In this document: positions 30,125 to 40,897 of the stretch, piece after piece
Numbering within the stretch: the stretch's first letter is position 1
Layout: every line of letters starts with the position of its first letter
Origin: Limisphaera sp.
GTDB taxonomy: Bacteria > Verrucomicrobiota > Verrucomicrobiia > Limisphaerales > Limisphaeraceae
Reading direction: 5' to 3'
DNA: 64,000 nucleotides
Assembly (NCBI GenBank): GCA_025057755.1
Contig: JANWVC010000008.1
Location: 224,724 to 288,723 of the forward strand
The notes under the pieces: model-generated
What the model was told of the DNA's origin: nothing
The model's database searches: none
The model's input: the letters and a program-made list of their open reading frames with translations, nothing else
Position numbers and translations under genes: made by a program

Positions 30125-31507
30125 ATGAGCAGTGCGAATCGCATTTTCGGCACGGATGGAGTGCGGGGCACAGCCAATTTGGAACCTGTAACGGCCGAAA
30201 CAGCCCTCAAGCTGGGTCGGGCAGCAGCACATGTGTTCAAACACTTGGAAGCTCAGCCGCGAGGCCGCGGCCGTCACAAAATCGTCATCGGCAAGGATAC
30301 CCGCTTGTCCGGATACATGTTGGAAAATGCCCTTTCCGCAGGGATTCTTTCGATGGGCGTGGATGTGTTGTTTATCGGGCCCCTGCCGACTCCTGGCGTG
30401 GCATACGTGACACGGAGTTTGCGTGCAGACGCAGGCATTGTCATCACGGCCTCGCACAACCCGTACACGGACAACGGGATCAAATTCTTTCAGGCAGACG
30501 GTTACAAGCTGGAAGACGCTGTGGAAGCGGAGATCGAGCGATTGGTCTTCAGCGGCGAAATCGAGCACATTCGCCCCAGTGCGGAGCATATTGGCAAAGC
30601 GGTACGGATCGAGGACGCATTGGGCCGGTACATTGAATTTGCCAAGTCCAGTTTTCCCCGGACGCTCACGCTCGAAGGTATGCGCATCGTTGTGGATTGC
30701 GCTCATGGAGCGGCATACAAGTCCACCCCTTGTGTCTTGCGTGAGTTGGGGGCGGAGGTGATAGTCTTCGGCAATCAGCCCGACGGCACGAACATCAACC
30801 GGGATTGTGGCTCCATGCATCCCCAGCAGCTTTGCCGGATGGTGCTGGAATATCGGGGGGACGTGGGCATTGCGCACGACGGGGATGCGGATCGGGTGTT
30901 GATGTGTGACGAGAAAGGCCGGCTCGTAGACGGAGATGATATCATGGCTATTGCCGCCTTGGAAATGTTGGCCCAAGGAACATTGGCGGACCGAACGTTG
31001 GTGACGACCGTCATGAGCAATGCCGGTTTAGACCGGGCGATTCAAGCAGCGGGAGGGCGAGTGGTACGAACCCAGGTAGGCGATAAATATGTCATCGACG
31101 AGATGATGAAAAACGGTTTCAACTTCGGAGGCGAGCAGAGTGGTCATTTGATATTCCGGGATCATTGCACCACGGGAGATGGCCTGGTGGCTGCTTTGCA
31201 GGTCCTCCGCATTATGCGGACATCCGGTAAGCCTTTGAGCGAGCTAACTCGTTGTTGGCAGCGATTTCCGCAGTTGCAGTTCAATATCAAGGTGCGGGAG
31301 AAGCCTCCTTTCGAGGAACTCAAGGAAGTCTGGTCGTTGAAGACCCAGGCAGAGGCAGCGCTTCAAGAGCAGGGAGGTCGATTGCTGTTGCGATACTCCG
31401 GCACGGAGCCCAAGGTGCGACTCTTACTGGAAGGGCCGGAGCCGGCCCTGCTGGAGCATTGGGGGAATCGGATTGCCACTGTGTTGCGCTTACAGATCGG
31501 CGCCTGA
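30125..31507 (+). CDS. glmM: Phosphoglucosamine mutase
   Basis: IFGTDGVRGTANLEPVT, IVITASHNPYTDNGIKFF, AHDGDADRVLMCDE, GGEQSGHLIF, LLRYSGTEPKVRLLLEG. Confidence 0.97.
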   Translation: MSSANRIFGTDGVRGTANLEPVTAETALKLGRAAAHVFKHLEAQPRGRGRHKIVIGKDTRLSGYMLENALSAGILSMGVDVLFIGPLPTPGVAYVTRSLRADAGIVITASHNPYTDNGIKFFQADGYKLEDAVEAEIERLVFSGEIEHIRPSAEHIGKAVRIEDALGRYIEFAKSSFPRTLTLEGMRIVVDCAHGAAYKSTPCVLRELGAEVIVFGNQPDGTNINRDCGSMHPQQLCRMVLEYRGDVGIAHDGDADRVLMCDEKGRLVDGDDIMAIAALEMLAQGTLADRTLVTTVMSNAGLDRAIQAAGGRVVRTQVGDKYVIDEMMKNGFNFGGEQSGHLIFRDHCTTGDGLVAALQVLRIMRTSGKPLSELTRCWQRFPQLQFNIKVREKPPFEELKEVWSLKTQAEAALQEQGGRLLLRYSGTEPKVRLLLEGPEPALLEHWGNRIATVLRLQIGA

Positions 31508-32470
<963 letters not shown>

Positions 32471-32521
32471 AAGCGGCGCTGCAAATCGGTGCCCCGCCGT
32501 CTATGTTCCAACGAGCCTTCT

Positions 32522-33667
32522 TCAACGCTCCAATCCCGCGGCCGTGCGGGCGGAAATCACGCGACGACTGGGCACATAGGTCGCCACAAACTCACGTCGA
32601 AATTCCTCGAAAGTGCCGGATTCGATGGCAGCGCGGATGTCAGCCATCAGACGCATGTACAGATGTGTGTTGTGCACGCTGACCATGCGAAGCCCCAAGA
32701 TCTCATTGACGTTGAGCAAGTGGCGTAAGTAGGCCCGACTAAAGTGGCGACAGGCATAGCAGTCGCAGCCCTCTTCGATGGGGCGGAAATCGGCCTTGTA
32801 CGAGCCGCCCTTGAGTGCAAAAGCGCCCCGTCGGGTGAAGGCCGTGCCATTTCGTGCCACGCGCGTGGGCAGGACACAGTCAAACATGTCCACGCCGCGA
32901 GCCACCAGCTCGACAATTTGCGCAGGAGTTCCCAAGCCCATGGCGTAGCGGGGTTTATCGGGGGGCAAATGTCGTACCGTAAGGTCAACAGCATGAAACA
33001 TTGCAGGCTCGGGTTCGCCTACGCTAACCCCCCCGATGGCGTAACCATCGAAATCCATGGCGACCAGTTCGCGTGCACATTGTTCCCGCAACTCCGCTGA
33101 CGTGCCACCTTGGACAATGCCGAAGAGTTGTTGGCCCGCTGCCCGCGGTTGCTCACGGCACTCCCGTGCCCACCGGAGGGTGCGTTCCACAGCCATTCGT
33201 TGTTCCCGCGGTGGTGCGTCATAGGGAGGACACTCATCAAAGACCATCGCGACATCAGACCCAAGCACGCGCTGAATGGCCATGACTTCCTTGGGGCCCA
33301 AGAAAAGACGGGTACCGTCCACGTGCGAACGAAACTCCACGCCGTGCGCATGAATTTTACGGATTTTGGCTAGGCTGAATACTTGATAACCGCCACTATC
33401 GGTCAGTATAGGCTTGGTCCAGTTCATGAACCGATGCAGGCCACCAGCCGCCTCCAAGATGTCCAGACCGGGTCGAATGTACAGGTGGTAGGTATTGCCC
33501 AGAATAATCTGGGTGCCCATTTCCTCCAGCTCGCGCGGATCCAGCGCTTTGACGCTGGCCTGAGTGCCTACCGGCATGAAGACTGGCGTCTCTACAACCC
33601 CATGAGGCGTAATCAGACGACCTCGCCGGGCTGCTGTGTGAGAGTCAATCTTAAGCAATTCAAACAT
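32522..33667 (-). CDS. tgt: tRNA-guanine transglycosylase
   Basis: TPVFMPVGTQASVKALDPRELEEMGTQIILGNTYHLYIRPG, LTDSGGYQVFSLAKIRKI, GIVQGG, C-terminal CDCYAC...H zinc site. The ORF-track start at 34009 is an upstream extension. Confidence 0.96.
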   Translation of the reverse strand: MFELLKIDSHTAARRGRLITPHGVVETPVFMPVGTQASVKALDPRELEEMGTQIILGNTYHLYIRPGLDILEAAGGLHRFMNWTKPILTDSGGYQVFSLAKIRKIHAHGVEFRSHVDGTRLFLGPKEVMAIQRVLGSDVAMVFDECPPYDAPPREQRMAVERTLRWARECREQPRAAGQQLFGIVQGGTSAELREQCARELVAMDFDGYAIGGVSVGEPEPAMFHAVDLTVRHLPPDKPRYAMGLGTPAQIVELVARGVDMFDCVLPTRVARNGTAFTRRGAFALKGGSYKADFRPIEEGCDCYACRHFSRAYLRHLLNVNEILGLRMVSVHNTHLYMRLMADIRAAIESGTFEEFRREFVATYVPSRRVISARTAAGLER

Positions 33668-34180
33668 GCGTGCCTCGGGGTTGTACCCGAGAACGAGCTG
33701 GTTCGCCAAGGTCTTCGTTTTGAACAAACACTCGTCCGGAGTTCGGCTCGCGAAGGTTGCCATCGAAAAGCAGCCACGAGCGGCCTCCCCCCTTATCCGA
33801 ACGTGGCCGATTGCAACGAGTTTGTGCAGCCTGACGGCCAAGATCGCCATGGACTCGAACGTCTGCTTTGCATGGCACTTGGACGGCTCAACATCCGGAC
33901 CTGGGGCCCGATTTTCCCATGCGGATATCTCGTCACCTTGGGAAAAACCTGCAGATGGGGACTGCCTTTGGGCACATTTCGACCCTTGCCGATCTACGTC
34001 GCAGATCACACAGATCGACAGGCCAGGCGGCTTCCAAATGCGCCAGAGGCCAGTTTGCCCGACTTTTGGACGGATGCGAACCGAATCACCGGTGGGCTCC
34101 GCACACTCTCGTCGCCTCCCCGGTTCGAACCGTACCGACAGGCTTGCTGCGGAACAGCGCCCGTGATTACTTTGCGCGCC

Positions 34181-35539
34181 ATGCGCAAGTTGGGTCAGAA
34201 GATGTTGTGGTTTGGGTCTCTACTAACGCTGACAGGGGTTTTGTGGCTGGGAATTCCTGCCACGCCCGTGGCAGCGGCGGCTTCGCCAGTTGCGGAAAGT
34301 GCTTTGACCAACGGACCGGTGAACGCCTCGGCTGAAGGCCGTACATCAGGCGACACGTTGGCCCTCAAAACCAACGCGGTGTACTTCACCTTCGGTCTGG
34401 ACAAGCTCCCTGTTTTACAAACCAAGTTCTTGGGCGAAGCCCTCTGGAAATATGTGGCTTCGCTGATTTACTTGTTTTTGGCCATCTTCGGATCCCGGTT
34501 TGTAGATTCTGTCTTGACCGTCCAGCTCCGCCGGTGGGCGCAGCGAACAGAGACGCAATTCGATGACCTGTTAATCGATATGTTGCACGGGCCCGTCCGG
34601 ATGGTGACCTTGGTGATCTTCTTGCACATTGGGTTGGCCTTGTTCGACTGGCCTGCCGCCGCGCGCCAATGGATTTCGGCTGGATTGGTCTGCCTCGTGG
34701 CCATCTCTCTGACCTACCTGGCGATCAAGTTGGTGGACTTGAGCTTGAATGTCTGGCGCCTGAAAGTGGCCGGTACCGAGGACAAGGTCCTGACTGAAAC
34801 GCTGATGCCGGCCATACGCAAAACGGCGCGGGTTCTCATCGTACTCGGTGCCGTTTTGTTGACGGCCGACAATCTGGGCCTCGAAATCAAAACCATCCTG
34901 GCAGGTTTGTCCGTCGGCGGTCTGGCTCTCGGGCTGGCTGGTCAGGAGACAGTGGCCAACCTGATTGGTGCCATTGTGATTCTGCTCGATAAACCGTTTC
35001 GGATCGGCGATCGCATCGTGCTGGATGGCGTGGACGGAGTGGTGGAATCGATCGGCCTGCGCAGCACCCGCATCCGGAATCTGGATGGTCATGTGGTGAC
35101 CGTTCCAAACAAGACTTTGACCAACGCCACCATCACCAACATCACATTGCGTCCCAATATCCGAACGCTCATCAACATCGGCATTACCTTCGACACGCCG
35201 GCGGCGAAGGTTCAACGCGCCGTCGAGATCCTGAATGAGATTTACCGGTCACACCCCATGACCCACGACGTCTGGATCAGCTTCAACAAGTTCAACGACG
35301 CCTCTTTAAACATCTTCGTGGTGCACTGGTGGAAGGGGACGGAGGTGAAGACTTATTTACAGGGTATGCAGGAACTAAACCTGCAAATCAAAGCCCGCTT
35401 CGATGCGGAAGGTATCGAGTTTGCGTTCCCCACCCAGACCTTGTATGTCAAGCAGGGATCCGATTGGCGACTCCAAGGTGCTTCAGATACAATGCCGCCG
35501 CTTACTTCAGAAGCAGCAACCGCAGTCCCACGAGGATGA
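34181..35539 (+). CDS. MscS-family mechanosensitive ion channel
   Basis: KTILAGLSVGGLALGLAGQETVANLIGAIVILLDKPFRIGDRIVLDGVDGVVESIGLRSTRIRNLDGHVVTVPNKTL. Signal peptide from M at 34181. Confidence 0.92.
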   Translation: MRKLGQKMLWFGSLLTLTGVLWLGIPATPVAAAASPVAESALTNGPVNASAEGRTSGDTLALKTNAVYFTFGLDKLPVLQTKFLGEALWKYVASLIYLFLAIFGSRFVDSVLTVQLRRWAQRTETQFDDLLIDMLHGPVRMVTLVIFLHIGLALFDWPAAARQWISAGLVCLVAISLTYLAIKLVDLSLNVWRLKVAGTEDKVLTETLMPAIRKTARVLIVLGAVLLTADNLGLEIKTILAGLSVGGLALGLAGQETVANLIGAIVILLDKPFRIGDRIVLDGVDGVVESIGLRSTRIRNLDGHVVTVPNKTLTNATITNITLRPNIRTLINIGITFDTPAAKVQRAVEILNEIYRSHPMTHDVWISFNKFNDASLNIFVVHWWKGTEVKTYLQGMQELNLQIKARFDAEGIEFAFPTQTLYVKQGSDWRLQGASDTMPPLTSEAATAVPRG

Positions 35540-35867
35540 GAAATCCCCCAAACAGCCGCTTCAGATCCTCGGCGGGCAACTGCGTGGTCAGCCACGCGCC
35601 CAGATAGCCGCCGATCAAGGCTGTTGGAAAAAGCGCAAGGGCTGTGCGCCACTCCACGTTACCTTGGATCCAGTGCTTGGCTGTTCCCACCACCGCGGTA
35701 GGGATGATCACCAGCAACGAGGTTCCCACCGCTTGTTTAATGTCGCGGATGGGCGGACTTAAAAAGTAAATCATGGCCGGCACCATGACGATGCCACCCC
35801 CCACGCCAAACAAGCCGCTGGCTATCCCGCTTATCAGACCAATCAAAGCAGCCGTCCCGTAATCCAT
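35502..35867 (-). CDS. Half-size TauE/SafE-type transporter
   Basis: MDYGTAALIGLISGIASGLFGVGGGIVMVPAMIYFLSPPIRDIKQAVGTSLLVIIPTAVVG, about 121 aa (one TauE repeat). Confidence 0.85.
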   Translation of the reverse strand: MDYGTAALIGLISGIASGLFGVGGGIVMVPAMIYFLSPPIRDIKQAVGTSLLVIIPTAVVGTAKHWIQGNVEWRTALALFPTALIGGYLGAWLTTQLPAEDLKRLFGGFLILVGLRLLLLK

Positions 35868-36615
35868 GGCCTGTTCAAATGGACGGGAATGGCCTGTAGA
35901 GCAATGAGAAATCTCACAAGCGCCCCATTCCAGTTGGGGATCAGTAGGCTGTTCCATCCCCGATGTAAAGTGCGTTGACAACGCTCGCAAAGCGGGCCGT
36001 CATGCTCAAGCGCGGACGTCCACAGCCGACTTCCGACGAAAGTGTCTCGAAATCGATTGCAGGGGGCGTTTCGAATCTTTGCTGTGCCGTAAAATGGATG
36101 GTTGCAATTCGTCCCACAGCCCGGTTGGAAGTGGTTCGTGTCGAAGCTCCCCGGCTAATCGAGGAGCCCGCACCGCTCTGGCCAAGTCTCAAACAAGACC
36201 TGGGCCAGTCCGGTCCCTCTCTGACGGTTCTCTCTTTATAAAACGCTCTCAGAGGGATTCAGGTTCACGCGTCCGCGCACCGGCCGACTCATGAACCAGT
36301 GGTGGGCAAATCCCGCAGCTTGTTTGTCACAAACGGTCAGGAGCTGTGAACGTTCGACACCCCAACACGGCGCTTCTTGGATCGCTTCTTGAGCGGGGGC
36401 GCCGGCCTGAGTAGGTGCCGTTACGCAACTGCCGGTTGTAGCGCCCCGGCGGATTGACCATACGACCTTCCGATAAATAAGAGCGAGCCAGGCAGCTACC
36501 CGCCTTCTTTAGCAAGACTTGCGATAGCACGTCACACAGGTCCAGACCGTGCGCTGCCGCCTGGTCAGGCGTACCTTTGGATGCCTTCTCAGTACTGCGC
36601 GCCGGTCGAGGGGGC

Positions 36616-37182
36616 CTATTTGCTGCCAGGCTTCATTGCGGGGATCGCAGCAAGATCGGGCGGCAATTGGTCTGGCGGAAAAGTTTCTACGGAAAGCTGT
36701 AGTAAACTGAACATGGGCACTCGGAATTGGACCGTTCCGTTCGATCGGTCCACCAAGACGGCAACGGCCACCACTTCGCCACCGGCTTTTTGCACAATGT
36801 CCATGGTCTCCTGCACGCGTCCGCCCTGGGTGACCACGTCCTCGACTACTGCCAGACGTTCACCCGGCGCGATACGGAACCCGCGTCGCAGTGTCAATCG
36901 CCCCTCCTCCTTCTCGGCGAAAATGAAGCGACAGCGCAACTGGCGAGCCACCTCTTGTCCGATGACCAATCCACCCATTGCAGGTGCGATGACCGTGGCC
37001 GGCGCCAGCGGGCGGAGTTTTTCCGCCAGCGCAGCGCCTAGTCGCTCCACAACAGGCATATGTTGAAGGGCCAGGGCACACTGAAAATACTGCCGACTAT
37101 GCAAACCGCTTCGCAGGATGAAATGGCCTTCCAGTAAAGCCCCAGTATGCCGGAAAATCTCCAAAACTTCCTCGGATGTCAT
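36616..37182 (-). CDS. pyrE: Orotate phosphoribosyltransferase
   Basis: GALLEGHFILRSGLHSRQYFQCALALQ, VIAPAMGGLVIGQEVARQL, RLAVVEDVVTQGGRVQETMDIV. Confidence 0.94.
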   Translation of the reverse strand: MTSEEVLEIFRHTGALLEGHFILRSGLHSRQYFQCALALQHMPVVERLGAALAEKLRPLAPATVIAPAMGGLVIGQEVARQLRCRFIFAEKEEGRLTLRRGFRIAPGERLAVVEDVVTQGGRVQETMDIVQKAGGEVVAVAVLVDRSNGTVQFRVPMFSLLQLSVETFPPDQLPPDLAAIPAMKPGSK

Positions 37183-37480
37183 CGTTAGCAGCCAGTTTTG
37201 ATGTTGCTTGATAGGCAATCAAGCGGGAAGCGCTAGGAGCCACCGGCACCATATCCTGAAGATGGGGGCGTTCCAAAAGGCTTCGTTTTTGAGCGCAAGC
37301 GGTCGTTCAGCAGGTCATTCAATGTTCGCTTTGCGTAAAAGGAATAGGCATTAGCTGATGCAGAATAACCGGTGGCATACAAGCTACAATACGGGCCTTT
37401 TGTAAGTCAGATTGCCAAAGGCAAAATGCACGCTTTCTCCCAAACCAGTTAAACCAGCAGAAACCCTCCTGCGAAAAGAT

Positions 37481-37510
37481 AAAGGCCGTTCGCGAATCGA
37501 ACGGCCTTTT
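37481..37510. terminator. Intrinsic terminator-like inverted repeat
   Basis: AAAGGCCGTTCGCGAATCGAACGGCCTTTT: an 11-12 bp near-perfect stem with T-tract/A-tract flanks, directly 3' of the minus-strand prepilin gene. Confidence 0.85.
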
Positions 37511-37535
37511 GAAGATGAACTCCAAACGCAACTGC

Positions 37536-38270
37536 TTAGGGGAATAGCAGGATGTTGCCGGGATTCGATGTGTCCCCTGTCTGACGCGCAGACTCACGAA
37601 GTTTGGACGTGCTCCACTGCTGTACACTGCCATCGGCTAACAAAATGTTGCCCTGCCGCTGGTGCATCTTGTCCGTCCAACCCACGTTGTTCAGCGTGGC
37701 GGCGTTGGTAGTCAATGGTACCCGGGCGCCCGCGACGGTTGTGGGCGAGTTTCCATATCCGTTATTGGCATTTGCTTGGGTTGTCGGACCGTAGATGTTT
37801 CGATCACCGGACAAGAACATGGACGGCATCGTCTCATCAGCATCTTGACCAATGAAGTACGAAACCGCGGTGTTGTCCCGGAAATCCGCCATAGCGGCAG
37901 GAGGGACAAGGAAATTCGTTCGAGCATTGCGCTCATCCGATGGACAAATCACCACTTTGGGGGTGCTCAACTCGTTCGAAAGCACAGCAAAGTGGGTGTA
38001 GATGAGCGTGTTATTCGCCAGGTTGCCGGCCGTGCCTCCCTCACTGTTAGGCACTCGCATCGGGAAACGATCTCCGTTATCACTCGCCCAAATGCGGAAG
38101 GCCAAACCAACCTGCTTGAGATTATTGACGCAATTGATCCTTTGAGCCTTGGCCTTGGCTTTGGCCAGAGCCGGTAGCAACATGCCGGCCAAGATTGCAA
38201 TGATGGCAATCACGACCAGCAGCTCGATGAGCGTGAAGGCGGTGAGTTTGAAGCGACGTGTCTGTTTCAT
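37536..38270 (-). CDS. Prepilin-type N-terminal cleavage/methylation domain protein (H-X-DG family)
   Basis: [54 protein letters not shown]...[13 protein letters not shown]. Confidence 0.93.
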   Translation of the reverse strand: MKQTRRFKLTAFTLIELLVVIAIIAILAGMLLPALAKAKAKAQRINCVNNLKQVGLAFRIWASDNGDRFPMRVPNSEGGTAGNLANNTLIYTHFAVLSNELSTPKVVICPSDERNARTNFLVPPAAMADFRDNTAVSYFIGQDADETMPSMFLSGDRNIYGPTTQANANNGYGNSPTTVAGARVPLTTNAATLNNVGWTDKMHQRQGNILLADGSVQQWSTSKLRESARQTGDTSNPGNILLFP

Positions 38271-38283
38271 GGTTCGTTAGGTT

Positions 38284-38315
38284 TGTTCCGTTCTGCCTGA
38301 ACTTGGGCAGGAACA
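38284..38315 (-). promoter_or_regulatory. Hairpin in the 5' leader of the prepilin gene
   Basis: TGTTC-cgtt-CTGCC-tgaacttg-GGCAG-GAACA: a 10-bp stem with a 4-nt bulge, just upstream of the minus-strand ATG at 38270. Confidence 0.5.
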
Positions 38316-38581
38316 ATGCCAACTTCGCTTGACGTTGTAAAGCCCCGATTTTGAAGCGCTCAAGAAAACGCGTCGCCGTCAGTCCAGTTGGCTTTTCACG
38401 CAGCCTGCGTGAAATTCGCGCAGACTGCTCCCTCGGGGCTCATGGGCTCCTTCGCGCCATGATCGTGCAAACCTTGGAATGACCTCCCCTGTTTCTGACG
38501 AGGAGTTGAAACCGGCCATTAGCTTCCGTGCCATGGGCATCGAGCCCGGCATTCCGCCATGCTTCAGATTCATGGCAGTTA

Positions 38582-39682
38582 TCATCGAATCGGAAGTTCC
38601 ATCTGCTCGGGCCTACTCAGCGGTCCGGGCACCCGAAAGCTGGCAGCGGACAAAACCGGAAAAGGCCGATCCAGGCCAGCTCGGCGGCAGGCCACGGTGA
38701 AGGCCTGTGCGATCCGCTGGGCCGCCGGGCCTGTGCCCGTCAACCGGGTGCCGAACCGGGCGTCGCTCAATTTGCCCTCCCGGACCTCTTGCAGGCGGGA
38801 AAGAACCCTCGACTTCTGCAAGGGCCTGTGTCGTTCCAACCACTCAAGGAAAATGTCTTGGACAGCGTGGGGAAGCCGCAGGATTGAATAACAGGCAAAG
38901 CTGGCACCGGCCCCGGCGGCCGCCTGCGTGATGCAAAACATCTCATGGTCTGTGAGTCCGGGGATGATCGGCGCCATAAGCACACCGACCGGAATGCCGG
39001 CTTTGGCGAGAGATTCGATCGCCTTGAGGCGGGCTTGCGGCAAAGCTGCTCGGGGTTCCAAGCAACGTGCCAGTTCAGCGTCTAATGTGCTGATGGACAG
39101 ACAGACCACAACCGCCTGATGACCCGCTAATTCTGTCAGCAGATCAATGTCCCTTGTGACCAGGAAGTTTTTCGTCACCACACAAACGGGATTTCTGAAT
39201 TCGGCCAACACAGCCAGGCACCGCCGGGTTAGTTGAAGCCGGCGTTCAATGGGTTGGTAACAGTCGGTGACGCCACTCAGTGCGATCGTTCGAGGTTGCC
39301 AACGGGGTGAAGCCAGCTCGGCCCGCAGCAACTCCGGTGCCTCCGGCTTGATGATGATGATAGACTCGAAGTCCAGCCCGCTGGAAAAGCCCAAGTACTC
39401 ATGCGTGGGTCGAGCGTAACAGTAGGCGCAACCGTGTTCACAACCCCGGTATGGGTTGAGACTGACGTCAAAGCCGAGGTCGGGACTGTCATTGAAGCTA
39501 AGGACATGGACGGATCGGTCGAGAAAAAACCGGGTGCGCGGCAGCGGTCGGTCTTCGGGATCACCCTCGGGATCAGGCTCATAAAACCAAGGCTCAAACC
39601 GGTTGGGTGGATTCAGCCCAGTCCCTCGGCCGCGTGACGTCCCACTCTCATGACAAGCTTCTCCAGCCATTGAAGTCTGCAC
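38582..39682 (-). CDS. PA0069-family (SplB-like) radical SAM protein
   Basis: SLNPYRGCEHGCAYCYARPTHEYLGFSSGLDFE with CxxxCxxC cluster motif; LSGVTDCYQPIER; VVTKNFLVTRDIDLL. Confidence 0.92.
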   Translation of the reverse strand: MQTSMAGEACHESGTSRGRGTGLNPPNRFEPWFYEPDPEGDPEDRPLPRTRFFLDRSVHVLSFNDSPDLGFDVSLNPYRGCEHGCAYCYARPTHEYLGFSSGLDFESIIIIKPEAPELLRAELASPRWQPRTIALSGVTDCYQPIERRLQLTRRCLAVLAEFRNPVCVVTKNFLVTRDIDLLTELAGHQAVVVCLSISTLDAELARCLEPRAALPQARLKAIESLAKAGIPVGVLMAPIIPGLTDHEMFCITQAAAGAGASFACYSILRLPHAVQDIFLEWLERHRPLQKSRVLSRLQEVREGKLSDARFGTRLTGTGPAAQRIAQAFTVACRRAGLDRPFPVLSAASFRVPGPLSRPEQMELPIR

Positions 39683-39722
39683 TGGTTATCAGCCCAGTAA
39701 CTCTAACTCTAACCGAGAAGGC

Positions 39723-40528
39723 TCAGGTGAACCAGTCGCGCGTCGCGAGAAAGGCCCGGCTGCAGATCGTGCCTTTCCAAGCCTGGCTCTTGCCCAGCCG
39801 AAGGAACGGTCCCACGGGAGAATCTGCAATCGTGTAGGCCACGGAGTAGTCCGGACCCGTCCAACCACCCTCAGACCACGTGACGTAGGATCTGCCGCCG
39901 CGCTCGAGCATGAACGGACCTTCCTCGTAACCTTCCGGGGTGATTTCCTGGAACACACGGCCATCAGGAAACGGCTCCAAGCCCGTGAAATCCGGCTTGA
40001 GGCGAACCACATTGCACCGGCGCCATCCCCCATAGTGGAGGTACCATCGACCATCGCGGTCGCGAAACGTCTGTTGGTCAATGGTTTGGGCACCATTGGA
40101 GAAACGGTCGATCAGCCGTCGGCCGAGATAATCTCGGAAAGGGCCACCGGGCCGATCCGCGACGGCCACTCCGATTCCGCCAAGCTCGTGATCAATCTGA
40201 TGTCGTTAGCGGAAAAAAGAGGAAGTAGCGACCCCGGTGGCGGACGACAGCCGGAGCCCACAAGGCTCGGCGAGCCCAGCGCACGACATTGGTGTCAAGA
40301 ATCCGCCGATGACGGGTTCAATACACTAAGTTCTGGCGAGGAAAATGCATCGAAAAACACTTCCTGGTCGTAGGGAGCGGAATAGGTGGGATAAATCCAG
40401 ACTTGTTTGCCAAAGACGCCCACCTCCGGATCAGCATGCCAGCCGTGCAGAATGGGATGGCCGGAGTACTTGCGGGGATCGTTCTGAAACTTTCCGCCGC
40501 AGCCAACCCCCCAGCAGGACCAGTGCAC
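39723..40528 (-). pseudogene. Glycoside hydrolase family 43-like pseudogene (multiple frameshifts)
   Basis: Three or more frame segments on the minus strand: HPILHGWHADPEVGVFGKQVWIYPTYSAPYDQEVFFDAFSSPEL / RHRRILDTNVVRWARRALWAPAVVRHRGRYFLFF / ANDI / DHELGGIGVAVADRPGGPFRDYLGRRLIDRFSNGAQTIDQQTFRDRDGRWYLHYGGW. Confidence 0.85.
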
Positions 40529-40897
40529 CCACGGCCAGGGTCAAATGTCCCCAAAGAAGGGACACGCGTAGGGGGAACCAAGAGGAGTCTTGTGAAACCA
40601 AGGTTCGCATGACCTCTGAAATTCGACCACCCAGTGGGCCATAAGGTGTAACCGTAACCTCGCGCTGTCGGCCCCAGCCTTCTTCACGAGAGGGAACCGT
40701 CTCGACGTCTAAGACTGGGGCCTGATGGGGCACACGCATCCGGTTAACGGCCTCGGCGGCATTCAATCCGGGCAATGGTCGTCAATGCTGAGAAACTTGA
40801 GGATTGGCTGATTTTCCACACTGGTTGGACTGCCTTTCGTGGGATCCGTCGTTGCCGCCCTGCAGGCAGATTTATACCCGGACTCTTTGTGGCCTGC

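Noticed and set aside
33668-34009. N-terminal extension of the tgt ORF
   Set aside because: Conserved Tgt begins MFELLKIDSHTAARRG at about 33667; the upstream part is unconserved-looking.
34120-34150. GGTTCGAACC resembling a tRNA T-loop
   Set aside because: Flanking bases do not form a T-stem, acceptor stem or cloverleaf.
33383-34180. N-terminal extension of the MscS ORF
   Set aside because: Overlaps tgt antisense and reads as non-protein-like sequence. The plausible signal peptide starts at 34181.
39723-40528. Programmed frameshifting or stop recoding in the GH43 gene
   Set aside because: At least three separate lesions with no slippery-site logic; simple pseudogenisation is more likely.
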